A DNA stretch of 64,000 nucleotides from Fasciola hepatica. Taxonomy: Eukaryota; Platyhelminthes; Trematoda; Plagiorchiida; Fasciolidae. Numbering within the stretch: the first letter of the stretch is position 1; each line of letters starts with the position of its first letter. The translations under genes were made by a program, and so were the position numbers. The notes below the pieces were generated by a model. The model did not search any database, had not been told where the DNA came from, and was given only the letters and a program-made list of their open reading frames with translations. The stretch spans positions 4,650,001 through 4,714,000 of the forward strand of contig CANUEZ040000183.1 of NCBI GenBank assembly GCA_948099385.1. Reading direction: 5' to 3'. Of this stretch, positions 1 through 10,869 are shown piece after piece.

Positions 1-2
1 AA

Positions 3-401
3 TTCGAAGCCAAAGCATTCGAAACAATCAGACCTCGTTTGTGGATCAGATACGTTGATGACACATTTGTGTTACTAAAAAAGTCTGAACTAGATCGATT
101 TCATCAACATCTGAACACGCTCGTACCAGGAATAAAATTCACAAAGGAAGAAGAATGCGACGCAAAACTGCCGTTTCTAGACATTCTGATCATGAGACAA
201 ACAAACGGAAATCTAGAAACCACGGTCTATCGGAAACCAACGACAACCGACCGCATACTGAACTTCCAAAGCAATCACCCAACATGTCACTTGAAGAGCT
301 GTGTGCGCACCCTATTCAACCGGGCCGACACACTGCAGCACACCCGAACTTCGAAAAAAGGAACTGATCAGGCTTTTCAAGTTACCCAAAAAGCTTCGTA
401 A
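3..401 (+). pseudogene. PLE reverse transcriptase, C-terminal fragment
   Basis: The frame is already open at base 3 and runs to 401. It carries the RT catalytic box RYVDDTFVLL near residue 16, with both aspartates intact. This is followed by the typical PLE motif KLPFLDILIMR and by VYRKPTTTDRILNFQSNHP and LFNRADT, all usual in the PLE thumb. After LFNRAD the frame shifts: the expected continuation (RKKELIRLFKLPKKLRKLL) is in the +1 frame and ends at a TAA near 418. RT synthesises cDNA primed at the endonuclease-nicked target. The 5' half of the protein lies outside the window. The only apparent start is an internal TTG, so this is not an initiation site. Confidence 0.85.
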
Positions 402-454
402 ACTCTTGCATCCGAAATAACAAAAAAAGCCAAAAGAAAAGTAGCCCAGAAAGC

Positions 455-994
455 ATGGTCGTGCTACCATACATACGAGGAGCATCAGAGGCAGTAGATC
501 GTATGCTAAAATCGTTGGGCATCAAAGTTGCCCACAAACCCGTCAGCACCCTGCGGACCACCCTATTCAACGGAAAAGACCGTGTGGACCAGCAAGATCA
601 ATCAGGAGTGGTCTACGCTATCCCATGCCTAGGATGTGATAAGGAGTACATAGGCGAGACAGGTAAACAACTACGTACTCGCCTACACGAACACAAACTA
701 GCATTACGATGCGCCGACCCACACTCACAGATTTTTAACCACTGTGCAGAGACAGGTCACGAGGTCAAAATCGATAGCGCAAGGGTAGTCGCCCGAGCAA
801 AGAAGAAGGGGGAGCGCCTAATCCTCGAAGCCCTCCATTCGATCAACTCGTTCAACCGACACGTCGAGGTTGATAAGCATTACGTCACCCTGGCAAAACC
901 GATGACGAAAAATCGAGAAACGGACAGACGAGCAACATACCGAAAACGTGCGGAACCAGCCGTCCCATTCACACACTCATTCACTCACGTTTGA
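455..994 (+). pseudogene. PLE GIY-YIG endonuclease domain
   Basis: A 179-codon frame begins in the RT-nuclease linker and contains a recognisable PLE GIY-YIG nuclease. The core is VVYAIPCLGCDKEYIGETGK, followed by the arginine of QLRTRLHEHK and the HCAETGH segment with H, E and G spaced as in the family. The CLGC pair is the cysteine pair usual in PLE nucleases. This domain nicks target DNA to prime reverse transcription. It is in a different frame from the upstream RT, so the element cannot make a fused RT-nuclease without frameshifting. The ATG at 455 is internal to the original protein. All key nuclease residues appear present, making this the best-preserved domain of its copy. Confidence 0.85.
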
Positions 995-1049
995 CAACGA
1001 GTCCTAGTTTGGATCGAAACGTCACAATAAACGTTTTACGACTCAGCGT
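970..1049 (+). ncRNA. Hammerhead-ribozyme-like PLE terminal module (degenerate)
   Basis: Downstream of the nuclease stop lies GAGTCC, a six-base loop, then GGATCGAAACGT. GTCC can pair with GGAT as a short stem II (one G-U), GAAAC matches the hammerhead core, and ACGT pairs with a second ACGT eight bases on as stem III. The first core box reads TTGACAACGAG rather than CUGANGA, so self-cleavage looks unlikely. Hammerhead motifs are established in PLE terminal repeats; assignment here is by similarity and position. An inverted second copy lies at 40470-40545. Confidence 0.4.
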
Positions 1050-1059
1050 ATGTCTTGAG

Positions 1060-1213
<154 letters not shown>

Positions 1214-1306
1214 ATAAGTAGTGTTTAGCCGCGTGGAATAATTTCTCCGTAAGCGCATCACCGGTTTCGCGGTTGTTTCCGCTCATCGGGTTTACGTACC
1301 CCGTAC

Positions 1307-1372
1307 TCCTTGTTTGTGGGCTCTTTAATGAAGTTTATCTATTCACACTCCAGACGATTCAAATTCGGTCCT
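1307..1372 (+). repeat. Unnamed dispersed repeat, copy 1
   Basis: The segment starting TTTGTGGGCTCTTTAATGAA and ending near a CAAATTCGG is about 80% alike to 10986-11051. Both copies lie close to a (TA)n tract. No coding capacity or pol III boxes were seen. It may be part of a PLE or LTR terminus, but I cannot say which. Confidence 0.5.
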
Positions 1373-2160
1373 AATGAAGATATAGCACCGGAGTGTACAA
1401 GTATTTACCGCTCCCCACATATTTCCTTGGCGTCTGACGTGGTAACCCCAACGAATTCCGTGAATCTGCCGTCAAATCCGGAAGAACCTGCCTAAGTATA
1501 CGAAGCATGGCTCTGAAGTTTTCCTTTAAATGCATGTGTAAGACTGCCTTTCGTGCAACAAAGCTTGTAGAAAGTCCGGGAATTAAGTCATGTGACAGAG
1601 TTAGTGGATACAACAGCCGACATTTCGGTTTTTCCGAGGGATATATTGGACAAAATCTCCTAACAAAGGTCTACATTATGCACAAAATAGATGTGCCAAC
1701 CGTGAAAATTCCAAGCTTTCACTGGTCACAGAGCAGGCATGTGGAGCTTGTGCACCGTCTTCATTGCTCCCTGAAGTATTACTTTCAAAATAATTTCAAA
1801 TAAGAATACTTAAAAAAGTTTTCGGAAATATGTAGTGCTTCCATTTCCGTAGGCTTCCTGACAACTTCAGACACATGTTCAGAGTCCGGACTTTTTCTCT
1901 GGCGAATGGCTCATTTCGCAAATTACCTGCTTTATGTAGCAATATACAGTTCTTCATATGAAGAATATATTACTGCTTAGATTGTTAAGCCAGTGGTCAG
2001 TAACCGACGCGCTCACGACGAGGCTGCACCCTGACGTGGTGTGATGGCTTGATTGCTTCTATGACCCAGGGAGCTGTACAGGATGGCTTCTTTAAGCCAA
2101 AGATGCAATCATGTCTGACAGGTCAATGGGTAGAGGCCAGACGAAGTCCAGTCTCCTGGT
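1373..2160. other. No recognised gene
   Basis: Short frames only, the longest being 98 codons at 1507-1803 on the plus strand, whose sequence I do not recognise. Nothing suggests splice sites or a transposon domain. Confidence 0.5.
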
Positions 2161-2596
2161 CCTCCAAGTTGGGGGTCGATCTGAGCCGGCAACTAAGTCG
2201 GTGATATCAGTGGAAGAATAACTGATCCAAGCAAATGGGCTTCCACTAAACCATCCCGCTGCCTTGCGGATAGGTTCTTATTAGAACTGAGGGCTTTGGA
2301 TGAGGACCCTAATCGTTCTCCTGCTTTGTGGCCGGACACCCTAGCAGTACCCGTCCAACATCTCCCATGAACTGCACGAATACAAAGAATTCCATACTGC
2401 ATCGGTCGTCGAGCAGGATAATCGGGACCGCGCTCCTCATTGTATCGAACGGGATGGGTAGTAATAAGTGGGCTACTTATCAGAGTTCCCTCTCTTTTAT
2501 TCAACCTTTGTCTTCCGTCCCTAACCACCCCTCTTTGCCCCATCTATCCACCATGATGCTCCCACTGATAACACGGCCGATACTCGCAACGGTTCA

Positions 2597-3520
2597 TTGT
2601 CAAATAGTGTAGGGAATAATCCTCTGTCTGGTACCTCACATTTTCTCAAGCCTCGTCAGCCTCTGAACCTCGACTCCTTCAACGTGCGTACACTCATGCA
2701 GGTCGGTCGGCAGGCGTGCCTAGCGCTCACATTAGATTCTCTGAAGATTGATGTCTGCTGCGTAAGTGAAACGCGTATACAGGATTCGAGCAGTGTAATT
2801 CAACTAACTGCTCCTGGTATCTCATCGAGGTATATATTCTGCGCACCTCAGGAGACGAAACAGCTAGAGCTGCGGGTCAATGTGTTGTAGGAATAGTCTT
2901 GACTGACAAGGCTGAGGCTGCCTTTTTAGACTGGATCCCTGTTAACAGTCGTTTGTGTGGTGTGAGACTCCAGGGGTCAGTCGGCTTTCGAAAGGATAGT
3001 TGTGTCAAGAGCAGTTTGTTTTGTGATTTCAGCGCACGCCCGAACAGACTGCAGCTCAGACTTGCAGAAAGATGAGTTCTACGATGAACTGTCCGCTCCT
3101 GTCCGCAGGAGTAAAGGTTCCGGTATTGATTTGCTAGCAGATGGTTTTATTGCACGAGTTGATGAATTTAATGAGTCAGAAGCTTGTTTAGGTGGGCGTT
3201 GTGCTTTACCCGCTGAGCGTACAGATAACAGGGATAGGCTTCTTCAGTTCTGTGCAGACAGTCGGTTGTTCTTGTCTAGCACCAATTTCCGACACAGCTC
3301 GGGCCGCACAGTGACATGGCACTCTAACTCTACAGGTACTCTAAGCCAGATTGATCATATCGCCGTAAGCTGCGGGTGGCGCAGTTCTGTTCAGAACTGT
3401 GGATCCTACCGACCCACGCACGTAGAGTCAGACCATGCATTAGTTTTAATGCGATTATCTCTCCAGCTCCATAGTAATCGTCGGAAACCACAAACCCGGT
3501 TAGCCGTGCAACGTATGTGT
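2597..3520 (+). pseudogene. LINE APE-like endonuclease (copy 1)
   Basis: The endonuclease that nicks target DNA for LINE integration is split over two frames (2597-2890 and 3002 onward). Visible landmarks are the N-terminal FNVRTL, the metal-binding glutamate context CCVSETRIQD, QIDHIA near 3347 and the terminal SDHALV near 3428. The central GDFNA motif is degraded: this copy reads LLADGFIARV where copy 2 (minus strand near 57.7 kb) reads ILTGDFNAQV. Together with the frameshift near 2890-3000 this makes the nuclease inactive. After SDH the frame continues into the linker to about 3769. Confidence 0.8.
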
Positions 3521-3811
3521 GATCCAGAAGTTCGCACCAGGTATGAACAAAAATTAGCACATGAGATAAGAACTACGACGAACAGTAATGTAGATGAGCA
3601 TTGGGCTGAAATCAAACAGGCAATGCACGTGTCGGCAGGTTTCGCCTGTGGTCCTAGATCCGATGTCCATCAAAGACTGGATTTCTCAAGAGTCGCTGAG
3701 TATAATGGAGCAGAAAATCAGCTATCAAACTGTAAGGAGATGAATAAGATACGGAGAAATCTACAGTAGCAAGTTACGAAAATCCTTCAGAATGATCGAG
3801 AAAGTTGGTAG

Positions 3812-4285
3812 GTGAAGGTAGCCGGAGAAATGGAAGTAGCAGCTGCTTCAGGTAACTGTCAAAGACTAATCAGACTTATTCGCGATACCGGTGGACGAAC
3901 CCCGGTCAGCGAAGCGATTTGCGATAGAAATGGGGAGCCCATTCACGGTAAAGAGCAAAGGCTTGACCGTTGGGCTGAATACTTAAAGCAGCAGTTTAGC
4001 TGACCGAGCGCTAATGTAGTTACTCCTGTGTCAACAACTGCGATTTCTTGGGTGGTATCATTTAGGCGCCCATCGGAAGTGGAAGTGGAGTCGAGCATTC
4101 GAATACCGAGGCGGCGAAAAGCGGCAGGTCCCGACGAACTTCCCCCAGTTCTTTTCAAATTGGGTGGAAATGCTGTGATAAAATCCCTTACGACCTTGCT
4201 CTGTGACATTTGGAAAGGGGAGCGTATTCCGTTATAATGGGGTGAGTCATTGATTGTACTCATCTTCAAGAAGGGAATACCCCAA
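3812..4285 (+). pseudogene. LINE linker and RT motif 0 (copy 1)
   Basis: Two frames carry the region before RT: one with NCQRLIRLIRDTGGRTPVSE and ERLDRWAEYLKQQF (3812-4003), and one with RRRKAAGPDELPPVLFKLGG (4028-4237), the conserved N-terminal RT motif. A frameshift near 4235 then moves WGESLIVLIFKKG into another frame, where the element is cut by inserted sequence at about 4290. Confidence 0.8.
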
Positions 4286-4289
4286 ACAT

Positions 4290-4725
4290 CACAACACCCA
4301 ATACTGTTGGGCTAAAATGACTTGTAACAAGTGCCTTCAAAGATTGTACAGCAATTAGTGAAATTTTACAAGAAATATAATAATAATATTACCACAATAT
4401 TAAAATATATCTGCGTTACGTAAAAGGCATATTTTGTTTTACAACTTTTCAGTATACCATTTTTATAGTGGACTATCTGATTTTCAAACCAATGCTTTTC
4501 ATCAGTGTTAATTTGGTGGTTTCGATCAAAAGGATGGGTAATGGGCAATTAAACTAAGGAACAGGCTGTCCAGACGGATTAGGAAGAGAAGAGGTACTCA
4601 TTCCTTGCGAATTTTCCCAGCGGTGGGCTAGTCGAACGCGTTCCCTATTCGGCGCAGGTGGCGCTGTTCAGCGTTTCTAATGATGCCGCCCAAAGTTCGC
4701 CCAACTGGGATCGCGTAAGGCGTGC
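4290..4725. other. Insertion of unknown origin inside LINE copy 1
   Basis: LINE homology stops after FKKG (about 4285) and resumes at GRNDCISHRGIRLI (about 4729), a junction that is contiguous in other copies. The intervening 440 bp are AT-rich on the left (to about 4560) and GC-richer on the right, suggesting more than one source. I see no domain, no clear target duplication and no terminal repeats. Confidence 0.6.
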
Positions 4726-4728
4726 AGC

Positions 4729-5310
4729 ATGGGACGCAATGACTGTATTAGCCATCGTGGGATTAGGTTAATTCCGATAGCCACCAAAGTATTAGCCTCG
4801 ATTTTGCTGCATCGTCTAACATTGTCTTGCGAGAAGAACGCACGCGAAAAACAGGCAGGATTCCGCCGAGGTCTAGGATGCATCGACCAGATTTTTACTC
4901 TTTGCCAACTACTTGAAACGCGTCAGACGCACCATCAACCGACAATAATGGTTTCCTTAGACTTGAAAAGCGCCTTGGATTCAGTTGACCGAACAGAGCC
5001 TTTCAGTGCTCTTCATCGGAAAGGTATGCCTCAGGAGTTTGTGAACATACTGAGATCATTGTATTCTCATACTTCTGGTGCCGTAAGATGAACTACCCAG
5101 TCCATTCGAAACGATCAGCGGTGTTCGACAGGGATACTCCGTTCCTCCATTCCTGTTCAACTTCGTCATAGACGATATAATGGTGAATGCCTTGCGAATA
5201 CTTCAGGATGTGGGCGTCGAAATAATAAAGTGCTGTGTAACCTCGATTATGCAGACGACATTGTCTGCTTGGTCGAATCCACGGAATATGCTCAATGCGC
5301 ACTGGATAGA
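4729..5310 (+). pseudogene. LINE reverse transcriptase core (copy 1)
   Basis: The frame 4729-5091 contains EKQAGFRRGLGCIDQIFTL and motif A as MVSLDLKSALDSVDR, with the first catalytic aspartate intact. A frameshift near 5091 moves PFETISGVRQGYSVPPFLFN into another frame. The catalytic box DYADDIVCLVE lies at about 5245-5277, so YADD is intact. The RT makes cDNA from the LINE RNA at the nicked target. All three catalytic aspartates survive, but shifts and a stop before LDYADD prevent a continuous protein. Confidence 0.85.
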
Positions 5311-5337
5311 CTCTGAAGTGTTGTAACTCCGTTCGGC

Positions 5338-6110
5338 TTGCACTTTGCGCTTTCAATGTGTAAAGTGATGTTGCAAGACTGGTCGCCAACGATTCCGAGC
5401 CTGATGTTCCATGGGGAGGAGCTGGCAACTGTCATAAGCTTCAATTACCTAGGCATCAGCGTGAAGACGGATGGGAGCATGATAGTAGAGGTGAGCACGT
5501 GTATACCCCAGGATCGTGCAACGTACCCTTGATCGAAGCACTCGTCGCTCCGACCTGGTATCTCGCTGAAGTTAAAAAGTCGTGTGTACTGTGCTGCGGT
5601 GAGCTCAATTTTGTTCTATGATTGCGAGACATGGAGTCTGCGTGCGGAAGATGTCCGTCGCCTTGGGGTTTTTCGATCATCGATGTTTGCGTGGTATCGC
5701 TAATATTTGGTGGAATGATCGAGTAAGCAATGCTGAGGTCAGAAATCGAGTATCGGATACCAATTCAGAGGGCGTTTTATCACAGCGTTTCCAGCTTAGT
5801 AGAATTCGTTGGTTGGGGCACGTGTTATACATGGCAACACACACGTCTACCGTACCGTGCCCTATTCTCCGTTCCTCTTAGGGAGTGGAAGAAACCACGT
5901 GGAGGCCAACAGGTGACGTGACAACGCAGAATGAGAAAATGTACAGCGGACTTAGGAAAATTAGTTGCCTCACGCCTTCGTGGTTGGAGTCCAAAAGACC
6001 CCTCAACCAGTTGGCTGGAGACACTGAAGGACAGAGCAACGAACCGTGAACAGTGGTGGCTGTGTTGTCCCTTTCTGTCGAATCAGAATGATTGATCAAT
6101 GTTTGTACAG
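5338..6110 (+). pseudogene. LINE RT thumb and C-terminal tail (copy 1)
   Basis: Family landmarks appear across several frames: CKVMLQDW and SFNYLGISVKTDG (5338-5532), FFDHRCLRGIANIWWNDRVS with SNAEVRNRV (5618-5760), RIRWLGHVL (near 5810) and finally LRGWSPKDPSTSWLETLKD near 5970-6040. The tail ends at a TGA shortly before 6110. At least three frameshifts separate the pieces. The 3' UTR to about 6310 aligns with that of copy 2. Confidence 0.8.
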
Positions 6111-6310
6111 TTATACCGTGCACTCCGTGTGTTGGCTACTAGGGCATTCTTTCCTTTTCTCGTCTCTGTAGGTCCACTCTATCTATCGTGTATATTCATT
6201 CTTTCTATTACTACGTGCAACATGGATAGAAAGGCAGTGGTCAGTGGGGCTTTCCCTGCTGTTTAACGCTATACGATGGTGACGATGTGGTAACTCAAAA
6301 ACTTCACTTC

Positions 6311-7274
6311 GATGTAACCTGCTCTAATGGACTCTGAAGTCGACAATCGGTTGTTCTGCAGTGACTAGTGTAAGGCGTTTGCCCACTGGATCGTAGTTAC
6401 TTGTTGTACGGTTAATTAGGAAGTCTGAGGTTATTACGCATGCAAAAAACATTTATTGTATGCCAGTGAAAATTATTCCATTAACGTGCTGACCACAATA
6501 AACACTTAAAGTTTGCTTTATCAAGCGTGATAATTCAGATGATTGATTTCGTCACTACTGTAATGATAATCAGTCGATAGTAGGTATAAAACTGAATATT
6601 AAAATTCAGAATCAGTGCGTAATACAGACACAATGCTATCATTGACAAAAAGTGAGATAGGATGCAGAATGACTTATGGTTAGCGGGTAATCTCCAATGA
6701 AATACGTGACAAAATGGCGTACCTCAGTAAAACAAAACGAGACGATAAATGTCCAAGAAGTTGAATCATTGAGAAAATATACTCTGAACGTAGAAAAACA
6801 GATTACCTTTCGTGTTGATGAATTTATGACAGTTTTGTCGGTAATCATCATAGGAAACACTGAAAAATGAAAAAACGCAGTGAAGCAGTTGAAACGATAT
6901 ATGCCAGAAATCATGACGTTTATGGAAACGAAAAAATTCATATCTGGCCGTTTCTAATCCATTGCATCCCACTGCTTGGGTGGATCTGTGTTCTATTCTG
7001 TGGACAGGTCATTTGGTGTTGCACCCGACCGTTGCCATTTTCGTGGAGTGAGAATATTGTGACATTTGTTTTCGTTTCAGAATCTCCGATTTGTTTCAGA
7101 ATATCGGTGGAGTTATGCATCCTTCAAGGACATGGTGGGAATGGGTGCAGGGAGGGAAATGTCACCTGGGTCGTTAGTAGTTCTGATTTGTTGCTGATGT
7201 AGTATTTGATCTTTGAAGGCACTTAAAACTTGATACGTTCGGGAAGTTCGTATGGCGTTTGTTGATGGCCATGG
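6311..7274. other. No recognised gene
   Basis: Frames of about 100 codons occur on both strands (6639-6941 minus, 6867-7202 plus) but have no recognisable motif. I treat the stretch as intergenic. Confidence 0.5.
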
Positions 7275-8709
7275 TTCATGTTGTTTTATTGCATCTGCAT
7301 CTGCCGTTTATGATCCACGCACTTCGTTAGCGAAATCATCCGCAGCTACGGTTCAACGGTGGAATGTTGCTCTTAACGCATATTCTTATGATATTCAGCA
7401 CTGTAAATCAGAACCTATTCCTCAAGCAGGCTAATTATCTCGGTACGCTACATCTGAGGAAACCTCCTCTGACTGTTCATAAACCCAACCACTTCATCTA
7501 AATCGATCCAATTTTGTTCATGAAACTCGGAAATGTTGCCGGGCTACTTTGTTTTTCCTTTGACATGGTTGGAAAGCGGATATCAAACATCGATTACCGG
7601 AGTTTTACAAGCGTTGCAAAGACACTTCTGTGACTTGTGGTGGTGTTTTGTGTTTCAATGATCGCATTGTCATTCCACCTACATTGCGGTCAGCCGTTCC
7701 GACTGATTTGCATTCCGGACATCTTGATATCGAAAAGAAGAAATCCTCGGCCTGATTTACTTGTTGGTGACCTGAACTGAACAGTGATTTATTCCAATTT
7801 ATTAAACGTTGTACTGACTGTGTGCATAAAATTCACTACCAAACTTCCAGGTGGACTCAGTAGCCAATATCACGCGAGGCCTGGCAGCTGACCATTCCCG
7901 AGTAAGTACCACGCCCTCGTTATCATCGATTCTTATTCCACGTGGCCAGAAGTTATTTCACTACCTCACAGAGCTCCAATTTCACTATTACTGCACTTCG
8001 CATGACGTTTAGCCGAGAAGAAGTACCATATGCGTTGGTCACTAATAACGGAAGTCATTTAACTGTTCAGAAGGTGACAGATGAGATGAAGCCTATGGGT
8101 TGCCATCACGTTTTAACCCCTCCACATCATCCACAGTCGATTGGTATTGCTTAAGATTTCGTGCGAACATCAAAGAGTGCTGTCAATTCCACGAATACAG
8201 GAACATTGAGTGAACCCGAGAGAACTGTGGACAATTTCCTAAGGCACTATCGTGATCCTGTCCATTCAACTACGGGTAATAGTCCGGCGAGGCTGTTCAA
8301 GAGCCGCACACTACCCATCAATTAACTCCAGCTCGAGTCCTCGGAAGCTGTGTACCACAGAGCGAGTAGTTTGAGACCCTTAACAGACATTGTACTTAAG
8401 AAACTAGGGAAAAGACTGTCAGATTCTGGATCTTACTGATGGTTCCATTCAACGACGACCTGTAGATCAGATTGCCTTTAATTCTGTTTCTGACTGTAAT
8501 CCAACTGATACTAATTCCGATCTTTCTGAGTCTTTTCTAGATGTAAATGATCTCAGTGGGGACTCCAGTTCAACAGAAACAAACCCAAGATCTGAACGTT
8601 TACAGAACAAAGAACGCCGCGGTTACAAAAATCCAGAACTTCGTTCAAGCTGCAGCTGGTGTGTAAATTGGTAATGACAATACTTCATGTTGTTTTATTG
8701 CATCTGCAT
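7275..8709 (+). mobile_element. Ty3/gypsy pol fragment (RNase H-integrase), copy A
   Basis: The fragment runs from the end of RNase H through an integrase to a pol C-terminus, bounded on both sides by a perfect 26-bp direct repeat (7275-7300 and 8684-8709). Order: RNase H tail SLAKSSAATVQRWNVALNAY (about 7325-7390), integrase zinc-binding region with CFNDRIVIPPTLRSAV and LHSGHL (about 7650-7730), catalytic core (7910-8160) and a C-terminus with RSERLQNKERRGYK (about 8595-8640). It lacks gag, protease and RT. There are several frameshifts. The LTRs are not visible. Confidence 0.8.
7900..8330 (+). pseudogene. Gypsy integrase core, catalytic residues lost
   Basis: The DDE integrase of an LTR retrotransposon, which inserts cDNA into the genome. 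The first aspartate sits in IIDSYSTWPEV (about 7921-7953). The second motif reads TNNGSHLT (about 8041) where families have TDNGT/S, so Asp is now Asn. The third motif HHPQSIGIA is followed by a TAA at 8152-8154 exactly where the catalytic glutamate codon is expected. Downstream, RDPVHSTTGNSPARLF matches the usual region after the core. Two of three catalytic positions are therefore gone. Confidence 0.75.
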
Positions 8710-9200
8710 GTTCATGTACATTACGGTTACACAGTATACGAGTTCAAGAGTGTGCTCGTTCATTCGGTGTTCTTGGTCCTCGATTACGTCTGGTTCGGGC
8801 AAGAGCTATATTGCGTTCATTGTGAATAGTACGAGTACTCAAGTCTAATTCTTAATTAAAAATCTTTCAGGAAATGTTAGTTTTAGAATTTGTACAGTCA
8901 AATTTGACTCGGCTCAACAAGACCGATATTTCAGCTGTTAGGTTGCACTACATCTCAGTCGAAGCTTGATCACTCCTTAATCCACAAAAAGTTCTCTGCC
9001 AGGGATTGACAAGAAAGATGTGATGAATAATCCTGTGAAACATTTATAATAATGTAGGTCAAACGATTGATTTTGACAGTCAGTTGCGTATGTCATGGTC
9101 GAAATAGTGGAAAGGCTTGGTCCTAACAATATGGGAAAAGCGGCGTGATTGTTTGTTTTTATTGCCGTATGGTCTTGTTAGCTTCTGATAATTCTGCATA
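8710..9200. other. No recognised gene
   Basis: No domain, long frame or repeat was seen between the gypsy fragment and the next PLE fragment. Confidence 0.5.
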
Positions 9201-9219
9201 GTATGGTAGGCCGGGAAAA

Positions 9220-9804
9220 GTGTTTTCCAAAAGGATACTGGAAACGGAGCTGGATAGAATAAACTACTGCGAGGGAACAGGTGTCCTGACAGGTTCGTTG
9301 ACCAATATCTTGCAAAAAGAGGAACCCAGCAACGCTCCTCAGAAGGAATTTTATGTCACTCTTGTCTTCATAAACATGGCATGTGGTGAAATTCAAAAAT
9401 ACAGGTTTCTAACTAAGGATGTTCAGGTCAATCAGCCAACAACTCCAAGATCGGCTTACACAGTCAAGTACTTCTGTATGTATTTATTTGTGGAATCAGC
9501 TATATCGGTCGTACCAGTCAAAAAAGAAGGTACAAGAACACCGTCTTGTGTGGCTGAAGGAAACAGTAGTGAACATCGGGGAAAGCTTTGCTGTGGATCA
9601 ACTTGCAGACGCAGGGCATTCAGTGGATATCGATGGAGACAACCTACAACTTGGCGAACTAGTAGTATTGCATAGATCACCTCGCCTCAGTCTCGCGTCC
9701 ATGATTCAAACCATTATGGTCACAATCCCAAAATTACAACGAGACATAAGGTGTGGTGATTTGGAGCCTACTCACAAACAACATGAAAAATCCTGTTTAG
9801 ACTA
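9220..9804 (+). mobile_element. PLE family II fragment, linker plus GIY-YIG
   Basis: A PLE remnant on the plus strand. KEFYVTLVFINMACGEI (about 9340) corresponds to the conserved linker before the nuclease. The nuclease core FICGISYIGRTSQKRR is in a second frame at about 9485-9530, and the continuation EHRLVWLK and LADAGHS in a third. The pieces are collinear with the GIY-YIG copies at 20.5 kb and 15 kb. Frameshifts near 9480 and 9530 destroy the product. No RT is attached. Confidence 0.7.
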
Positions 9805-10809
9805 ATCACCGTTCATCTGTTCAGTGTATACTCCAATCTTCGTCCAGTGTTCTCATACTCAACCAAGTAAGTGGTGTGCTTCTAAATCTTTCCATAACAA
9901 CCCTGGAGATTGATTATAGCAATATGGATGATCCACCCATATATCACGTGGGAGTGTTTGGCCAGTTTGTGTCTGCTGGTCCCACTGTTCATGAATCAAT
10001 AGCTGCTTATAAAAATGTCATATCTATATTTCTAAAGATCCAGTACATTCTAGTGTCAGTTGGCGTACGTTCTGATTTTTTTTTTTGAGTAATCTGGCCG
10101 CTAAAATTTGCGTGGCGGGCAGGTTCGCCAAAAATTTAGTTTGCTAGATGCAGTACTGTTCCGTGGGGGTGCACTTGTACGATCTATAAGAACTAAAATG
10201 AAAAATACTCGGTGAACCGCAGCTCAGTAAGTGTATCAGCAGGAACTAACACTTACACCGGAGAAGATGAGAGTGGCTATATATGTACGAGCGTTACACT
10301 GTTCCCTCATGGAAAAGCGCTGCATACCAACGCTTTTATACATTGTACTAATGCAGATCAGGCCACTCGCAAACTGTCATAAGCCCTCCATGTGGCCCCC
10401 TAGTTAACCTGACAGGGTGCATGTGGTAAAAAAGTATTGAAGATCATTAAAAAAATGGCTGAGAACCCCGAACGTGTATTCTATAGAGTCGGGTAGTGAA
10501 CTTCGCACGAAATCCGCTCAGTCGACTGAAGAAAGAAGACTCGAGTAGTTAGACGGATGTGGGAGCTTATTGTGTACATTGTGGTACAATAGCAGTTCCG
10601 ATGCGAACATTACATGAGGGTCAAACTTAAAAGCTACTTCAAAATAAAAGCGGAGGGGTTGGAAATTTCGTATTTTTTTAATTCAGTAAACTTTAAGTCA
10701 CTGAAGAAACATAGCAGGGTCAAAATCGAGGGTAAGAGCAGATTGAAAGGGAAAGTAGGTCACAGGTGTCCGGAAAACAGTCATTCACTTGGGGAGATCG
10801 ATAAGACTA

Positions 10810-10811
<2 letters not shown>
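9805..10811. other. No recognised gene; one hairpin repeat
   Basis: Frames are short. The only structured element I see is the hairpin repeat at 10223-10256, annotated separately. A TATATAT box-like string lies at about 10276. Confidence 0.5.
10223..10256 (+). repeat. Hairpin repeat, copy 1
   Basis: A 34-base unit starts CTCAGTAAGTG and ends CACTTAC, so GTAAGTG and CACTTAC form a perfect 7-bp stem around a 17-base loop. Related units occur at 11371-11396, 17670-17703 and 31907-31940. The longer homology around two of them suggests an LTR or similar terminus, but this is unproven. Confidence 0.55.

Positions 10812-10866
<55 letters not shown>
10812..10866. repeat. (TA)n microsatellite
   Basis: About 27 TA units. 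The 185-bp island to the next tract contains the unnamed dispersed repeat copy 2. Confidence 0.97.

Positions 10867-10869
<3 letters not shown>

Larger units (their letters stand above)
2165..6310 (+). mobile_element. RTE-type LINE, copy 1, near full length but broken
   Basis: A 4.1-kb non-LTR retrotransposon has domains in order: 5' leader (2165-2590), apurinic-type endonuclease (2597-3520), linker, reverse transcriptase (4028-5310), thumb and C-terminal tail (5338-6110), then a 3' UTR. Its left part aligns with the inverted copy ending near 58545, and its 3' UTR aligns with 56755-56960 reversed, which fixes rough ends. It is interrupted by about 440 bp of unrelated sequence at 4290-4725 and by many frameshifts. 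One ORF with an APE endonuclease, an RT and a GHVL...LPGWG tail fits RTE-clade LINEs of flatworms. Clade assignment is from motif style, not a tree. Confidence 0.85.
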
